This document shows positions 50,776-61,000 of a DNA stretch of 64,000 bases, one piece after another. Source of the stretch: WHTX01 sp038255145 (GTDB lineage: Bacteria > Actinomycetota > Acidimicrobiia > Acidimicrobiales > CAIXPF01); NCBI GenBank assembly GCA_038255145.1, contig JBBSLP010000027.1, positions 1-64,000 on the forward strand, in the 5' to 3' direction. The notes under the pieces were generated by a model. It did not search any database. It saw nothing but the letters and a program-made list of their open reading frames with translations, and had not been told where the DNA came from. The translations under genes and the position numbers were made by a program. How positions within the stretch are numbered: position 1 is the stretch's first letter; the number at the start of each line of letters is the position of its first letter.

Positions 50776-50789
50776 GCGGACGCCCGACG

Positions 50790-51047
50790 CAACCGGGACA
50801 AGCTGCTGTCGAGATCTACGCCGAGACCTACGGCCAGATCGTCGCCGCCCTGACCTCGCTGCTGCAGGCTTGTGTCGAGGCCGGCACGGCCGACGCCGAC
50901 GCCGACGCCGAGGACGTGCTGCGGGCCATGCGGGGCGCCTGGCTGGTGACCGACGAGCAGCACCGCACCGACCACGCCGCCCGCCTGTTGGACCTGCTCC
51001 TGGACGGTCTGCGCTTCGGCGCCCTTGGGCCCCGCCCGCCGGGCTGA
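50790..51047 (+). pseudogene. C-terminal domain fragment of a TetR regulator
   Basis: The readable part EIYAETYGQIVAALTSLLQA, AEDVLRAMRGAWLVTDEQHR, ARLLDLLLDGLRFGA resembles the end of TetR proteins. The HTH half is absent and a 1-nt shift lies near the left border (NRDKLL in another frame). It is the third truncated gene in a row. Confidence 0.5.
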
Positions 51048-51147
51048 ACGCCAGGCGCGACACAGCTCCGGGCGCTCCCCGGTGGCGGACCACCAGGGGC
51101 GACCGGGGCCGCGGTTGCTCGTTCTCAGGGCTCCGGAGAGCTGAGGG

Positions 51148-52872
51148 TCAGGGGCGGGCCTTGGGGCCGCGCAGCAGGCGGCCGGGCAGGGCGCCGGTCG
51201 ACTCGCCACCCTGCCAGGTGACCTCACCGGCGCAGATGGTGGCCGTGTAGCCGTGGGCCCGCTGCAGCAGGCGGGGACCGTCGGCGGGCAGGTCGTAGAC
51301 CATGCGGGGCTCGTCGATGCGCAGGTTGGCGTGGTCGATGACGTTCACGTCGGCCCGGTAGCCGGGGGCGATGACGCCCCGATCGAGCAGGCCGTACACC
51401 TTGGCCGTGTCCGACGTCTGCTTCTTGATGATGTGCTCGATGGGTAGCTGCGGCCCCCGGGTGCGATCACGGCCCCAGTAGGAGAGCATGAACGTGGGCG
51501 TCGAGGCGTCGCAGATGAGCCGGCAGTGGGCGCCACCATCGGCCAGGGAGATGACCGTGCCTTCGTGCTGCAGGCGCTCCCACGTGGGGTCGAGCGTGCC
51601 GTAGGAGAAGTCGGCCAGGGGGAAGAAGATCAGGGCGTGGCCGTCACGCTCGAGCAGCAGCTCGTAGGTCATCTCGTAGGGGTCACGACCGGCGCGCTGG
51701 GCCCGCTGGGCGATGCTGTCTTCCTGGGCGGGCTCATAATCGGGCTCGGCCCCCAGGGGGAACATCTTGTGGAACCCGTGGGCGACGTCCTTGTTGAACC
51801 CGCTGCGCCACTTGGTCTGCTCGGCGAGGATGGCCGCCTTGACCTCGGGCTTGCGCATCTCGGCCACCCGCTGCTCGAGGGGCAGGTCGGCCAGGCGACC
51901 GTAGGTGGGGTGGGCCTTGAAGGGGTGCAGGCTGGTCTCGAGGCCCATGAGGATGCCGGCGGGACGGCCGGCGACCTGGGCCAGGATCGTGCCCCCCTCC
52001 TTGGACGCGGCGTGGGACTTGGCCAGCACCTCGCGCCAGGCCTCGGGCTCACGGTCGTTCTGCACCAGGGCGTAGGTGACGGTGCGGCCGGTCTCGATGG
52101 ACAGGTCCCGCATCCAGTCGATGTCGTCGCCGAAGCTGCCGCCGATGCCCATGTCCGAGGCCACCTCGAACACGCCCCAGCCGTTGGCGGCCATGGCGTG
52201 GCCCAGGGCCAGCAGCTCCTCGGCGCCGGCGAAGGTGCCGGGGATGGGCTCGCCCTCCTTGGTGCGGTGCAGCATGGTGCGCGAGGTGGAGAAGCCCAGG
52301 GCGCCGGCGGCGATGCCCTCCCCCACCAGCTTGGCCATCGCCGCCAGGTCATCGGCGGTGGGGTCGCCGTTGAGGGCCCGCTCCCCCATCACGTAGGCCC
52401 GCACCGGCGAGTGGGGCACGTGGGTGCCCACGTCCATGGTCCAACGGCGCTTGGCCAGGGCGTCGAGGTACTCGGGGAAGCTCTCCCACTCCCACTGGAT
52501 GCCCTCGGCCAGCGCCGAGCCGGGGATGTCCTCGACCGACTCCATGAGCTCGATGAGCCACTGGCGCTCGGACACCTTGACGGGCGCGAAGCCGACACCA
52601 CAGTTGCCCATGACCGTGGTGGTCACGCCGTGCCACGCCGACGGGGTCAGCTTGTCGTCCCTGGTCACCTGGCAGTCTTAGTTGGTGTGCACGTCGACGA
52701 AGCCCGGGGTGACCAGCTGGCCCTCGGCGTCGATCTCCCTCGTGCCCTTGATGTCGAGCTTGGGTCCGACGGCCACGATGCGGCCGCCGTCGATGGCGAC
52801 GTCGACACCTTCCTGGGCTGCGGCCCCCGTGCCGTCCACCACCGTGCCCCGCCGTACGACGAGATCTGCCAT
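51148..52872 (-). pseudogene. N-acyl-D-amino-acid deacylase family amidohydrolase with internal stop
   Basis: One frame from the ATG at 52872 (ADLVVRRGTVVDGTGAAAQE) to 51148, 574 codons, interrupted by TAA at 52680-52678 (codon 65). The interruption is in the metal motif: the expected HTHYDAQVTWDDK reads HTN-stop-DCQVTRDDK, so one His ligand is also lost. Downstream is otherwise well kept (SAWHGVTTTVMGNCGVGFAP, SLADGGAHCRLICDAS, EVTWQGG). A GTG at 52668 could restart translation but would yield an enzyme without the first metal ligands. Confidence 0.8.
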
Positions 52873-52976
52873 GCCGAAAACCCCCCGGGTCGTGCTGATC
52901 CGGAGGGTACTCGCTGCGCCCGACGTCACGCCTGTCGGGTTGACGACCTCGTCAGGTCGGGATCAGGTCGGGATGG

Positions 52977-53300
52977 TCAGCCGAACTGGGCCAGCAGCTC
53001 CTGGTCGACCAGGTCGGCGTAGGCGGGGTGCTTCTCGATGTGTTCGGCGATGAACGGGCACAGGGGGATGACCGGCGCCCCCTCGGCCCGGGCGGCGTCG
53101 AGGGCATCCGAGGCCAGCTTGGAGCCGATCCCCCGGCCTCCGAAGGCCGGATCGACCTCGGTGTGCACGAAGATCAGCCGGCCCGCCTTGCGCACGTACT
53201 GGGCGAACCCGGCCAGCTCACCGTCGGCCAGGATCTCGAACCGCATCTTGCCGGGCACATCCACGACCTGCACATCGTCCTTGGCGGCATCAGCGCTCAT
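52977..53300 (-). CDS. GNAT-fold acetyltransferase (YjdJ/Gtn-like small type)
   Basis: 107 residues from the ATG at 53300. GELAGFAQYVRKAGRLIFVH, TEVDPAFGGRGIGSKLASDA (the acetyl-CoA R/Q-x-x-G-x-G/A loop as GGRGIGS), ending IEKHPAYADL. The protein matches the single-domain N-acetyltransferase group of ~100 residues (the CPFI..xxHPEY ending). Substrate unknown. Next to the 2OG oxygenase but separately started. Confidence 0.82.
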   Translation of the reverse strand: MSADAAKDDVQVVDVPGKMRFEILADGELAGFAQYVRKAGRLIFVHTEVDPAFGGRGIGSKLASDALDAARAEGAPVIPLCPFIAEHIEKHPAYADLVDQELLAQFG

Positions 53301-53347
53301 GGCACCCGACGCTAGAGCGCAGCACCACCCGTGTGCTGGCCCGCCAC

Positions 53348-54325
53348 TCAGGGCATCTCGTCGTCGCCCACGGCCTGGCCCGTGCTGACCGCGTAGTTGC
53401 GGTTGGTGAACCAGGCCGCATACTCGCCGTAGGTGGTGGGGCGGTAACGGGGAGGGTCGGTGGCGCTGGTGCACGTGGGCAGACAGACGATGGGGGCATC
53501 GGGGCGGGGACCGAGGAAGTAGGGGATGGCGTAGCGGTCCCGGCCCGAGGCGTTGAGCACCCGGTGTCCGGTGGACAGGAAGTGGTCGTTCGTCCACCGG
53601 CGCAGGATGTCACCCGAGTTGACCAGGAAGCTCTCGGCCAGCACCGGGGGTTGGATCCAGTCCGAGCCCTCGGGGTGGATCTCGAGCCCGGGCACGTCGT
53701 TGTCGGGCAGGAGGGTCATGAAGTTGGAGTCGGTGTGGGCGGCCAGGCCCCACTGGTGCTCTTCGTGGGCCACCACCGGGTAGTGCGACATGCGCAGCGT
53801 GGTGTCGGCATCGACGAACGAGCTGGTGAAGTAGCCCGGCTCCAGGCCCAGCGCAACCGCATACAGGGGGAGCAGCGACGTGGCCAGCTCGTGCACCGCG
53901 GCCATGTAGCGGTCCACGGCGGCGCGGAAGCCAGGCAGATCGGCCTCGGGCGGGAACTGGTTGCCGGACGCCCGGGCCCCGCCCCGCACGAAGATGGCGG
54001 CGTTGAGGTTGGGCTTGCGCACGTCTCCGGCGATGCGGGAGGCGTAGGACGTGCCCCCACCCAGGGTCAGGTAGCCGCCCCGGTCGCCGCTGAAGGGGAT
54101 GGCCTCCTTGGTCACCGCGGGAAGGGCGTGCAGGCGGGCCGCCTGGGCGAACGTGTCCCCCACCAGGTCCCAGGGCACGCCGTGGCCGACGATGAAGAAG
54201 AAGCCCACCTGCTCGAGGGCGTCACGCAGCTGGGCCGCGGTGGCATCGAGCGCGCCGCCCTCCCCGGCCAGGAAGGCGCCCACGTCGAGCACGGGCACCG
54301 ATCGGGTCCGTTCCGGGACGGTCAC
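53348..54325 (-). CDS. Isopenicillin N synthase-like 2OG-Fe(II) oxygenase
   Basis: 325 residues from a GTG at 54325. N-terminal DIOX_N part (VPVLDVGAFLAGEGGALDAT, GFFFIVGHGVP) and C-terminal jelly-roll with the Fe(II) triad: His and Asp in AAHTDSNFMTLL, His in FLSTGHRVLN, followed by RYAIPYFLGP where the Arg binds the oxoglutarate carboxylate. Oxidises an unknown small molecule. It is 11 bp after the monooxygenase-esterase gene on the same strand, so it is probably co-transcribed with it. Confidence 0.88.
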   Translation of the reverse strand: MTVPERTRSVPVLDVGAFLAGEGGALDATAAQLRDALEQVGFFFIVGHGVPWDLVGDTFAQAARLHALPAVTKEAIPFSGDRGGYLTLGGGTSYASRIAGDVRKPNLNAAIFVRGGARASGNQFPPEADLPGFRAAVDRYMAAVHELATSLLPLYAVALGLEPGYFTSSFVDADTTLRMSHYPVVAHEEHQWGLAAHTDSNFMTLLPDNDVPGLEIHPEGSDWIQPPVLAESFLVNSGDILRRWTNDHFLSTGHRVLNASGRDRYAIPYFLGPRPDAPIVCLPTCTSATDPPRYRPTTYGEYAAWFTNRNYAVSTGQAVGDDEMP

Positions 54326-54335
54326 GGCTGGACCC

Positions 54336-56969
54336 TCATGCCGGCACGGGGGCGCCGACGAAACCGCGCAGCGCAGCCCCCATCTCGGCCCGATGGGCGG
54401 CGCCGGACAGGACGGCGTCCACCGCGGTGAGCGAGGTGTGGACGTGGCCCCGGGCCGACAGGTGCACGACCTGGTTGCCGGCGGCCTCGAGGGCATCGGC
54501 GTAGGCCGCTCCCTCGTCGCGCAGGGGGTCGAACTCGGCGGTGACGATCAGGGCGGGGGGCAGGTCGGCCAGGCTCTCGGCCCGCAGCGGCGAGGCCTTG
54601 GGGTGGGCCCGGTCGGCCTCATCGGCGTAGTGGTCCCAGAACCAGGCCATGAGCGGCGCCGTCAGCATGAAGCCGTCGGCGTTCTCGACGTAGGAGCCCC
54701 GGGTCAGGTCGCTGTCGGTCACCGGGGTGACCAGCAGCTGGCCGGCGATGGCGGGACCGCCGGCGTCGCGGGCCAGCTGGCACACGACCGCGGCCACGTT
54801 GGCCCCCGCGCTCCACCCCGCCACCACGAGCTGACCGTCGATGCCTCCGAGCTCGGCGGCGTGGGCCGCCACCCACTGCACGGCGGCGAACCCGTCGTCG
54901 GGCGCCGCGGGGAAGCGGGCCTCGGGCGCATGCCGGTAGTCGACGGAGATGACGATGGAACCCGACCGCACGCACAGGTCACGGCAGAAGGGGTCGTCCG
55001 AGTCGTGGCTGCCCAGGACCCAGCCGCCGCCGTGGAAGTAGACGACCACAGGGTGGGGACCATCGCTCGGCGGGCGGTACAGGCGGTAGGCCAGGTCCCC
55101 CGCCGGTCCGGGCAGGGTGCCGTCGACGATCTCGCCCACCTCGGGCCCGGGCGGGCGCTGGGCGGCCGAGGACAGCATGAAGTCCCGGGCGTCGTCCACC
55201 GACAGGGTCTCGATGGCGGGCAGGCCGAGGCCGGCCATCATGTCCAGCACCATGGCCACGTCGGGCTGCAGGGCCCGCACGATGCCTTCGTTGCGGCGCT
55301 CGCCGCCCTCGCCCCGGCGCACGAAGCCCAGGTAGTCGCGCTCGACGACCTCGTCGCACACCACCCGGTAGGTGTCGACCCCGCCCACGTAGGGCAGGAA
55401 GACGCGGGGCTTGCCGGGCACGTTGGCCCCCATGTACCAGCTGTTGGCCTTGGGGTAGAGGGTCAGGTCGCCGAAGTCGTTGACGTGCTGCACCCAGCCC
55501 GCTTCCGCCTCCTCGATGGGCTCGATCACGTCGAGGCCCTCGGCCCGCAGGTCGCGCAGGCAATCGGCGATCCAGTCGACGTGCTGCTCGATGGACACAG
55601 CCATGTTCGACAACACCGAGGGACTGCCCGGTCCGGTGATGGTGAACAGGTTGGGGAACCCCGTCACCATGAGCCCGAGGTAGGTCTTGGGGCCCTCGGC
55701 CCACTTGTCCTTGAGGGTGACCCCGTCCCGCCCGGTGATGTCCACGGCCACGATGGCCCCGGTCATGGCGTCGAAGCCGGTGGCGAACACGATGACGTCG
55801 TACTCACTGTTGACACCATCACCGTTGGCCGACCGGGTCTCGATGCCCGTCTCGGTGATGGTGGCGATGGGGTGCTCGCGCAGGTCGACGAGACGCACGT
55901 GGGGCAGGTTGAACGTCTGGAAGTACCCGGTGTCCAGGCACGGGCGCTTGGTGCCGAAGGGGTGGTTCGTCGGGCACAGGGCCTCGGCCGTGGCCGGGTC
56001 GTCGACGACGCTGCGGATCTTGGCCCGGATGAAGTCGGCCACCGTGTCGTTCGAGGCCTGGCTGGTGGCGATGTCGTTGAAGGCTCCGAGCATGGCGAAC
56101 AGCTCGCCCCGCTCCCAGGCCGCCTCGTAGCGGGCCTGGCGCTCCTCCTCGCTGACCTGCAGGGCGCCTTCTTCGGCCACGGGGCCGGGCACGCCGCCCC
56201 GGGTCCACTTGGCCGACTCGCGATAGGCGGCCCGGTCGGTCTCCAGCGCAACCCGTCGGTCCTCGGGGATGGGGCCGTTGCGGGCGGGGATGGAGAAGTT
56301 GGGGGTGCGCTGGTAGACGGTCATGGCCGCGGCCTGGCGGGCCATGACGGGGATGGACTGGATGGCCGAGGAGCCGGTGCCGATCACGGCCACCCGCTTG
56401 CCGGTCAGGTCCACACCCTCGTGGGGCCAGCGGCTGGTGAAGTACGTCTCCCCGGCGAAGCGCTCGGCCCCGGGGATGTCGAGGTCCTTGGGCTGGGACA
56501 GGCACCCGGTGGCCATCACGTAGAACCGGCACGTGGTCTCGGCGCCGGCTGACGTCGTCACCCGCCAGAGCGAGGCGGCCTCGTCCCACACCGCGCCCTG
56601 CACCCGGGTGTCGAACTCGATGTCTCGGCGCAGGTCGTGGCGATCGGTGACGTGCTGCAGGTAGCGGAGGATCTCGGGCTGGGTGGCGTACTTCTCCGAC
56701 CACACCCAGGTCTCGTCCAGCTCACGGTCGAAGCTGTACGAGTAGTCGATGCTCTGCACGTCGCAGCGGGCCCCGGGGTAGCGGTTCCAGTACCAGGTGC
56801 CGCCGACGTCGCTACCGGCCTCGAGCACCTTGGCCGTCATGCCCAGGCCCCTCAGCCGGTGCAGCAGGTAGAGGCCAGCCAGGCCCGCCCCCACCACGAC
56901 GACGTCGACGTCCGGCTGCGCCGTTCCGTTGGTCCCAGAGCCGTTCCCCGAACCGTTGCCAGACACCAT
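54336..56969 (-). CDS. Baeyer-Villiger monooxygenase fused to an alpha/beta hydrolase
   Basis: 877 residues. A disordered Gly/Ser/Asn leader is followed by a class B flavin monooxygenase: FAD loop VVVVGAGLAGLYLLHRLRG, GGTWYWNRYPGARCDVQS, NADP loop VAVIGTGSSAIQSIPV. The BVMO fingerprint FxGxxxHxxxWP reads FAGETYFTSRWP, with Phe in place of His. From ~residue 610 there is an HSL-type esterase: YFHGGGWVLGS, nucleophile GWSAG, Asp in EFDPLRDEG and His in GHVHTS. One protein could oxidise a ketone to an ester and cleave it. Start ATG 56969. Confidence 0.9.
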   Translation of the reverse strand: MVSGNGSGNGSGTNGTAQPDVDVVVVGAGLAGLYLLHRLRGLGMTAKVLEAGSDVGGTWYWNRYPGARCDVQSIDYSYSFDRELDETWVWSEKYATQPEILRYLQHVTDRHDLRRDIEFDTRVQGAVWDEAASLWRVTTSAGAETTCRFYVMATGCLSQPKDLDIPGAERFAGETYFTSRWPHEGVDLTGKRVAVIGTGSSAIQSIPVMARQAAAMTVYQRTPNFSIPARNGPIPEDRRVALETDRAAYRESAKWTRGGVPGPVAEEGALQVSEEERQARYEAAWERGELFAMLGAFNDIATSQASNDTVADFIRAKIRSVVDDPATAEALCPTNHPFGTKRPCLDTGYFQTFNLPHVRLVDLREHPIATITETGIETRSANGDGVNSEYDVIVFATGFDAMTGAIVAVDITGRDGVTLKDKWAEGPKTYLGLMVTGFPNLFTITGPGSPSVLSNMAVSIEQHVDWIADCLRDLRAEGLDVIEPIEEAEAGWVQHVNDFGDLTLYPKANSWYMGANVPGKPRVFLPYVGGVDTYRVVCDEVVERDYLGFVRRGEGGERRNEGIVRALQPDVAMVLDMMAGLGLPAIETLSVDDARDFMLSSAAQRPPGPEVGEIVDGTLPGPAGDLAYRLYRPPSDGPHPVVVYFHGGGWVLGSHDSDDPFCRDLCVRSGSIVISVDYRHAPEARFPAAPDDGFAAVQWVAAHAAELGGIDGQLVVAGWSAGANVAAVVCQLARDAGGPAIAGQLLVTPVTDSDLTRGSYVENADGFMLTAPLMAWFWDHYADEADRAHPKASPLRAESLADLPPALIVTAEFDPLRDEGAAYADALEAAGNQVVHLSARGHVHTSLTAVDAVLSGAAHRAEMGAALRGFVGAPVPA

Positions 56970-57126
56970 GGCCGACCCCCTTGGTCATGCGGTGGCGTGC
57001 GGGCACGCCACGAGCCCGTGGGCTCCCCCTGGGCTCCGGGCAGAGCTGGGTCCGCCCGTCGCCGCTTGTGAGCATTGTCACACGTCGAGCCGGTGGCGCG
57101 CCCGAGGTCGCGTGCTGCGATGGCCG

Positions 57127-57522
57127 CTACCAGTCGTCGCCGACGCGGGCCTGGCAGGTGATGGAGGCGGTGAGGTCGACCTCGGCGCTGGCCCCGAAGC
57201 GCAGGACCATGATCCCGTCGTCCTCGTCCTCGTCCTCGCCGCGCTCGAGCTGGTCGCCGTCACGGACGAAGGTGGGTCCGACACCGCCGTCTGGTGCGTC
57301 GAGGACCACGTGCCAACCGCCCAGCGCGTGCTGCCAGTCATCCTCGCCGAAGGCGTCGTCGGCGTGGCCGAAGGCGTCGTCGGCGTGGCCGAACGCATCC
57401 TCGGGCTCGGCTTCGGCGAACGCGCGGTCCACCAGCGTCCGGAGCTCGACCGACAGGGGGGCCGACAGCTCGGCCGTGGTCAGGATGCGCAGCGTCGCCA
57501 CGGCAGTCAGCTTGGTCGCCAC
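57127..57522 (-). CDS. GNAT-like fragment with 7-residue repeats
   Basis: 131 residues. The first part (LRILTTAELSAPLSVELRTL) and DDWQHALGGWHVVL resemble the start of aminoglycoside 2'-N-acetyltransferase (AAC(2')-I)-type GNAT proteins, but the CoA-binding second half is absent; the frame ends in GEDEDEDDG and a short strand. Between lies AFGHADD repeated twice, coded by tandem 21-bp units. Probably a truncated, non-catalytic remnant or a new acidic protein. Confidence 0.5.
   Translation of the reverse strand: MATKLTAVATLRILTTAELSAPLSVELRTLVDRAFAEAEPEDAFGHADDAFGHADDAFGEDDWQHALGGWHVVLDAPDGGVGPTFVRDGDQLERGEDEDEDDGIMVLRFGASAEVDLTASITCQARVGDDW
57346..57387. repeat. Two tandem 21-bp units
   Basis: GCCGAAGGCGTCGTCGGCGTG occurs twice head to tail, with a partial third unit. 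In frame on the minus strand it encodes HADDAFG repeats. Confidence 0.85.
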
Positions 57523-57565
57523 GAAGGCGGGCCGTCAGCTGGGTTGCGCGCCTAGCGTCCTCGAC

Positions 57566-58036
57566 GTGGCCGACCTGTCCGCGACCTCCACCGACGTCCC
57601 CGGTGGGACCCTGGTGTCGGTGGGCTACGAGGGTGGCGACGCCGCCGGGTTGATCGATCGCCTGGTCAGCCTGGGCGTCAACACCCTCGCCGACGTGAGG
57701 CTCACCCCACTCAGCCGCAAGCGGGGTCTGTCCAAGGTGGGCCTGGGCCAGGCTCTGGCCGACGTCGGCATCGGCTACGTGCACCTGCGGGCCCTGGGCA
57801 ACCCCAGGGACAACCGTGACGGCCTGCGGGCGGGCACCGACACGGCCCGCCAGCGTTTCCTCATCGGTCTGCGGGACCCGGCCGCCGTCGCCGCCCTCGA
57901 CGAGCTGGGCCGGCTGGCCACCGACGACGCGGTGGCCGTGCTGTGCTTCGAGGCCGACCACGACCGCTGCCACCGCGCCCTGGTCATCGACGCCGTGCTC
58001 GACCGACACCCCAGCCTGACGCTGGTCCGGGCCTGA
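57566..58036 (+). CDS. DUF488 family protein
   Basis: 156 residues from a GTG. LVSVGYEGGDAAGLIDRLVS, VNTLADVRLTPLSRKRGLSK, YVHLRALGNPRDNRDG and VLCFEADHDRCHRALVID are the DUF488 marks, including the conserved CFE...CHR pair. The family is uncharacterised; the cysteines suggest a redox or nucleic-acid linked role. The longer upstream open frame is shadow. Confidence 0.85.
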   Translation: MADLSATSTDVPGGTLVSVGYEGGDAAGLIDRLVSLGVNTLADVRLTPLSRKRGLSKVGLGQALADVGIGYVHLRALGNPRDNRDGLRAGTDTARQRFLIGLRDPAAVAALDELGRLATDDAVAVLCFEADHDRCHRALVIDAVLDRHPSLTLVRA

Positions 58037-58064
58037 CCGGCGGGGCCAGAGACTCCGCCGGTGC

Positions 58065-61000
58065 TCAGCGCCGCTGCCGGCGGGCCGCGGTGGCGTCGAC
58101 ATCGACGGCCCGGCCGTCGGCGGCGAGCACCACCCCGTAGTCCCGCTCGGCGCCGGCCATGCTGACGACGCCGTCGCGCACGTCACGAAGGACCAGCGCG
58201 GGGTCCCGCTCGAAGGGGTCGCCCCAGCCTCCGCCGCCGGGGGTCAGGGCGGTCATGCGCGCGGGGCCGAGGCGGCGCACGCCGTACTTGGGGGGGATGA
58301 ACTGCGGCCCGTCGACGGCCTCGTCGACCGGGGTCACCCACTCCTCCCCCACGGCGCCGTCCCCGCCGCCGAGGACGCCGTAGCCCGAGGGGGTGTCCAG
58401 GCCCTCGGCCCGGAACGACCACGCTGCGGCGCGCCGGATGTCGGCCTCGTAGCGCACCCCGGTGCCACCCCGACGGGCCCCGGGTCCGCCGGCATCGCAA
58501 CGCTGCTCCCAGCACCGGTAGCGCACCGGGTACACCTGCTCGTGGAACTCGAGGTTGGGCAGGTCGAGCCCGCCCAGGCTGATGAGGTGGCCGAGCTGGG
58601 GGAACCCGTCGCGCTCGGCCGTTGCCCCCGGCGTGCCCATGGCGTGCCACTGGTACATGACCCAGGAGCGACCGTCGTCGCCGGTCCCGGCCACGTGGCC
58701 GTGCACCGTCTTGGACCATCCGGCGCAAGCGCGGGCGGGGTCGGCCTGGGCCAGGGCCTTCCACACGGCGTGGACGATCTCGTGGGCCACGAACACGGTG
58801 TTCATGGTCATGGGCGCCGGCGGTCGGGCGTTCACGATGGAGCCCTCGGGGGCGATGATGTGGACCCTGCGGTAGGTGCCCTCGTTGCGGGGGATGTCGC
58901 TGGGGAAGAACGACGACAGGGCCAGGTACACGGCCGACCACGTGTTGGCCACCGACGAGTTCTTGAACCCGGCGATCTGGGGGTCGGTGCCGGTGAAGTC
59001 CACGGTCAGCTCGTCACCGGCCACGGTCAGGGTGACCCGCACGGCGATGTCGACCTTGCGGAAGCAATCGTTGTCCGTGTGGTCCTCACCCCGGTAGACG
59101 CCATCGGGCAGGGCGGCCACGGCGGCGCACATGCGGGCCTCGGCGTGGTCGAGCACCCCGTCGAGGTGATCCCGGTAGCTGTCGAGGCCGAGCTCGTCGA
59201 TCAGGGCCGCCACCCGCTCGGCGCCGATGCGGGTCGAACCCGACATGGCCCGCAGGTCCCCGTCGAGCAGCTCGGGGGTGCGGCTGTTGATGAGCAGCAG
59301 CTTCCACAGGTCGTCACGCACCTCGCCCCGGTCGACGAGCTTGCACACGGGCAGGCGGATGCCTTCGTGCCAGATCTCGGTGGCCTCGGGGTTGTAGGTG
59401 CCGGCCAGGCCACCGCCGATGTCGGACTGGTGGGCCCGGTTGCAGCAGAAGCCGGCCAGCACGGGCCCGGCTCCGCCGTCGGTCATCGGACCGGACACGA
59501 AGATGGGCCGGGCGATGACCCAGTCGGGCAGGTGGTTGCCCCCGGCCACGTAGGGGTCGGACAGGATGAACACGTCCTCGGGGTGGATGCGCCCGGCGAA
59601 GTCGCGCAGCAGCGCCCGCACGGCGAAGCCGCCGCCCCCGGTGTGGATGGGGATGCCGTCGGCGTTGGCCACCAGGGTGCCGTCGGCGCCCGTCACGAAG
59701 CACGAGAAGTCGTGGCTCTGGCTGAAGATGGTGCTGCGGGCGGTCCGGGTCATGACCCAGCCCATGTGCCGGGAGATCTGGTCGAGCCGGTTCTGCATGA
59801 GGGCCAGCACCACGGGATCACGCCCCGTCGTCGCCACCGCAGTCGTGGACGATGCCGCCGACGCGGACGATGCCGCCGTTGCCAGCTCCTCGGCCCCGGT
59901 GCCGCCGGGGGGGCCGAGCTCGATGAGGAAGCTGCCGGCGGCGTCGACCACGAGCACGTCGTCGGGCCCGGCCAGCACCGTGGTCGTGACCTCCTCCACC
60001 AGCAGGGGGCCGGACAGGCGGTGGCCGGGCCCCAGGTCGGCCCCGGCGTAGATGGCGGTGTCGAGCCAGCCGTGGGCCCCGTGCCACACCTTGCGGGTCT
60101 CCACCGGCGTCGGTGGGCCCGGCACCACCGGGGCATCGGGCTGGGCCACCCGGCCGGTCGACGCCCGTCCCGTCACCCGCAGCGAGGCGATCATGATGGT
60201 GCCGTCGGGCTGGACGTGGCCGTACAGGCGCCGGTACTCGACCTCGAAGGCGGCCCGCACCGCCGCGGGATCGAAGCCGTCCTCTTGTTCGACCCCAGGG
60301 GCCACCGGCACCCGGATGGACCACAGCTGTCCGGGGTGGTGCAGGTCGAGCTCACGCTGCAGGATCACGGCGTCGGCCCCGAAGCCCTCCTCGGCCAGGG
60401 CCGCGGTCGCCTGGGCGTCGAGGGCGGCCAGCCCGTCGACCACCTCGGCGGGGTCGATGGCGTCGAGGTCACCCATGAGGACGCGCAGGAAGTCCTGGCG
60501 CACCTCGGCGTGGAGCATGCCGATGGCGCACAGGGCACCGGCGTCCCGGGGCACGTACACCCGGGCACAGCCCAGCCCCCGGCCGACCACGGCTCCGTGC
60601 ATGGGCCCGGCCCCACCTGCGGCAACCAGGGTGAAGCGTCGGGGCGAGTGGCCGCGCTCGATGGACATGTACTCCACGGCGTGGAGCAGGTTCTGCTCGA
60701 GCAGGGAGATGATGCCAGCGGCGGCGTCCTCCACCGACAGGCCCAGGGGCTCGGCCACCCGACGGCGCAGGGCCTCGGTGGCGGCGTCGAGGTCGAGGTC
60801 GATGCCACCCCCGGCGTAGGGCCCGGGGCGCAGACGGCCCAGGACGAGCTGGGCGTCGGTGACGGTGGGCTCGGTGCCGCCCCGCCCGTAGCCGGCGGGA
60901 CCGGGGTCGGCGCCGGCGCCGCGGGGGCCCACGAAGAGCATGCCCGCGGGGTCGACGCCGGCGATGGTGCCCCCACCGGCACCCACGGTGTGGATGTCGA

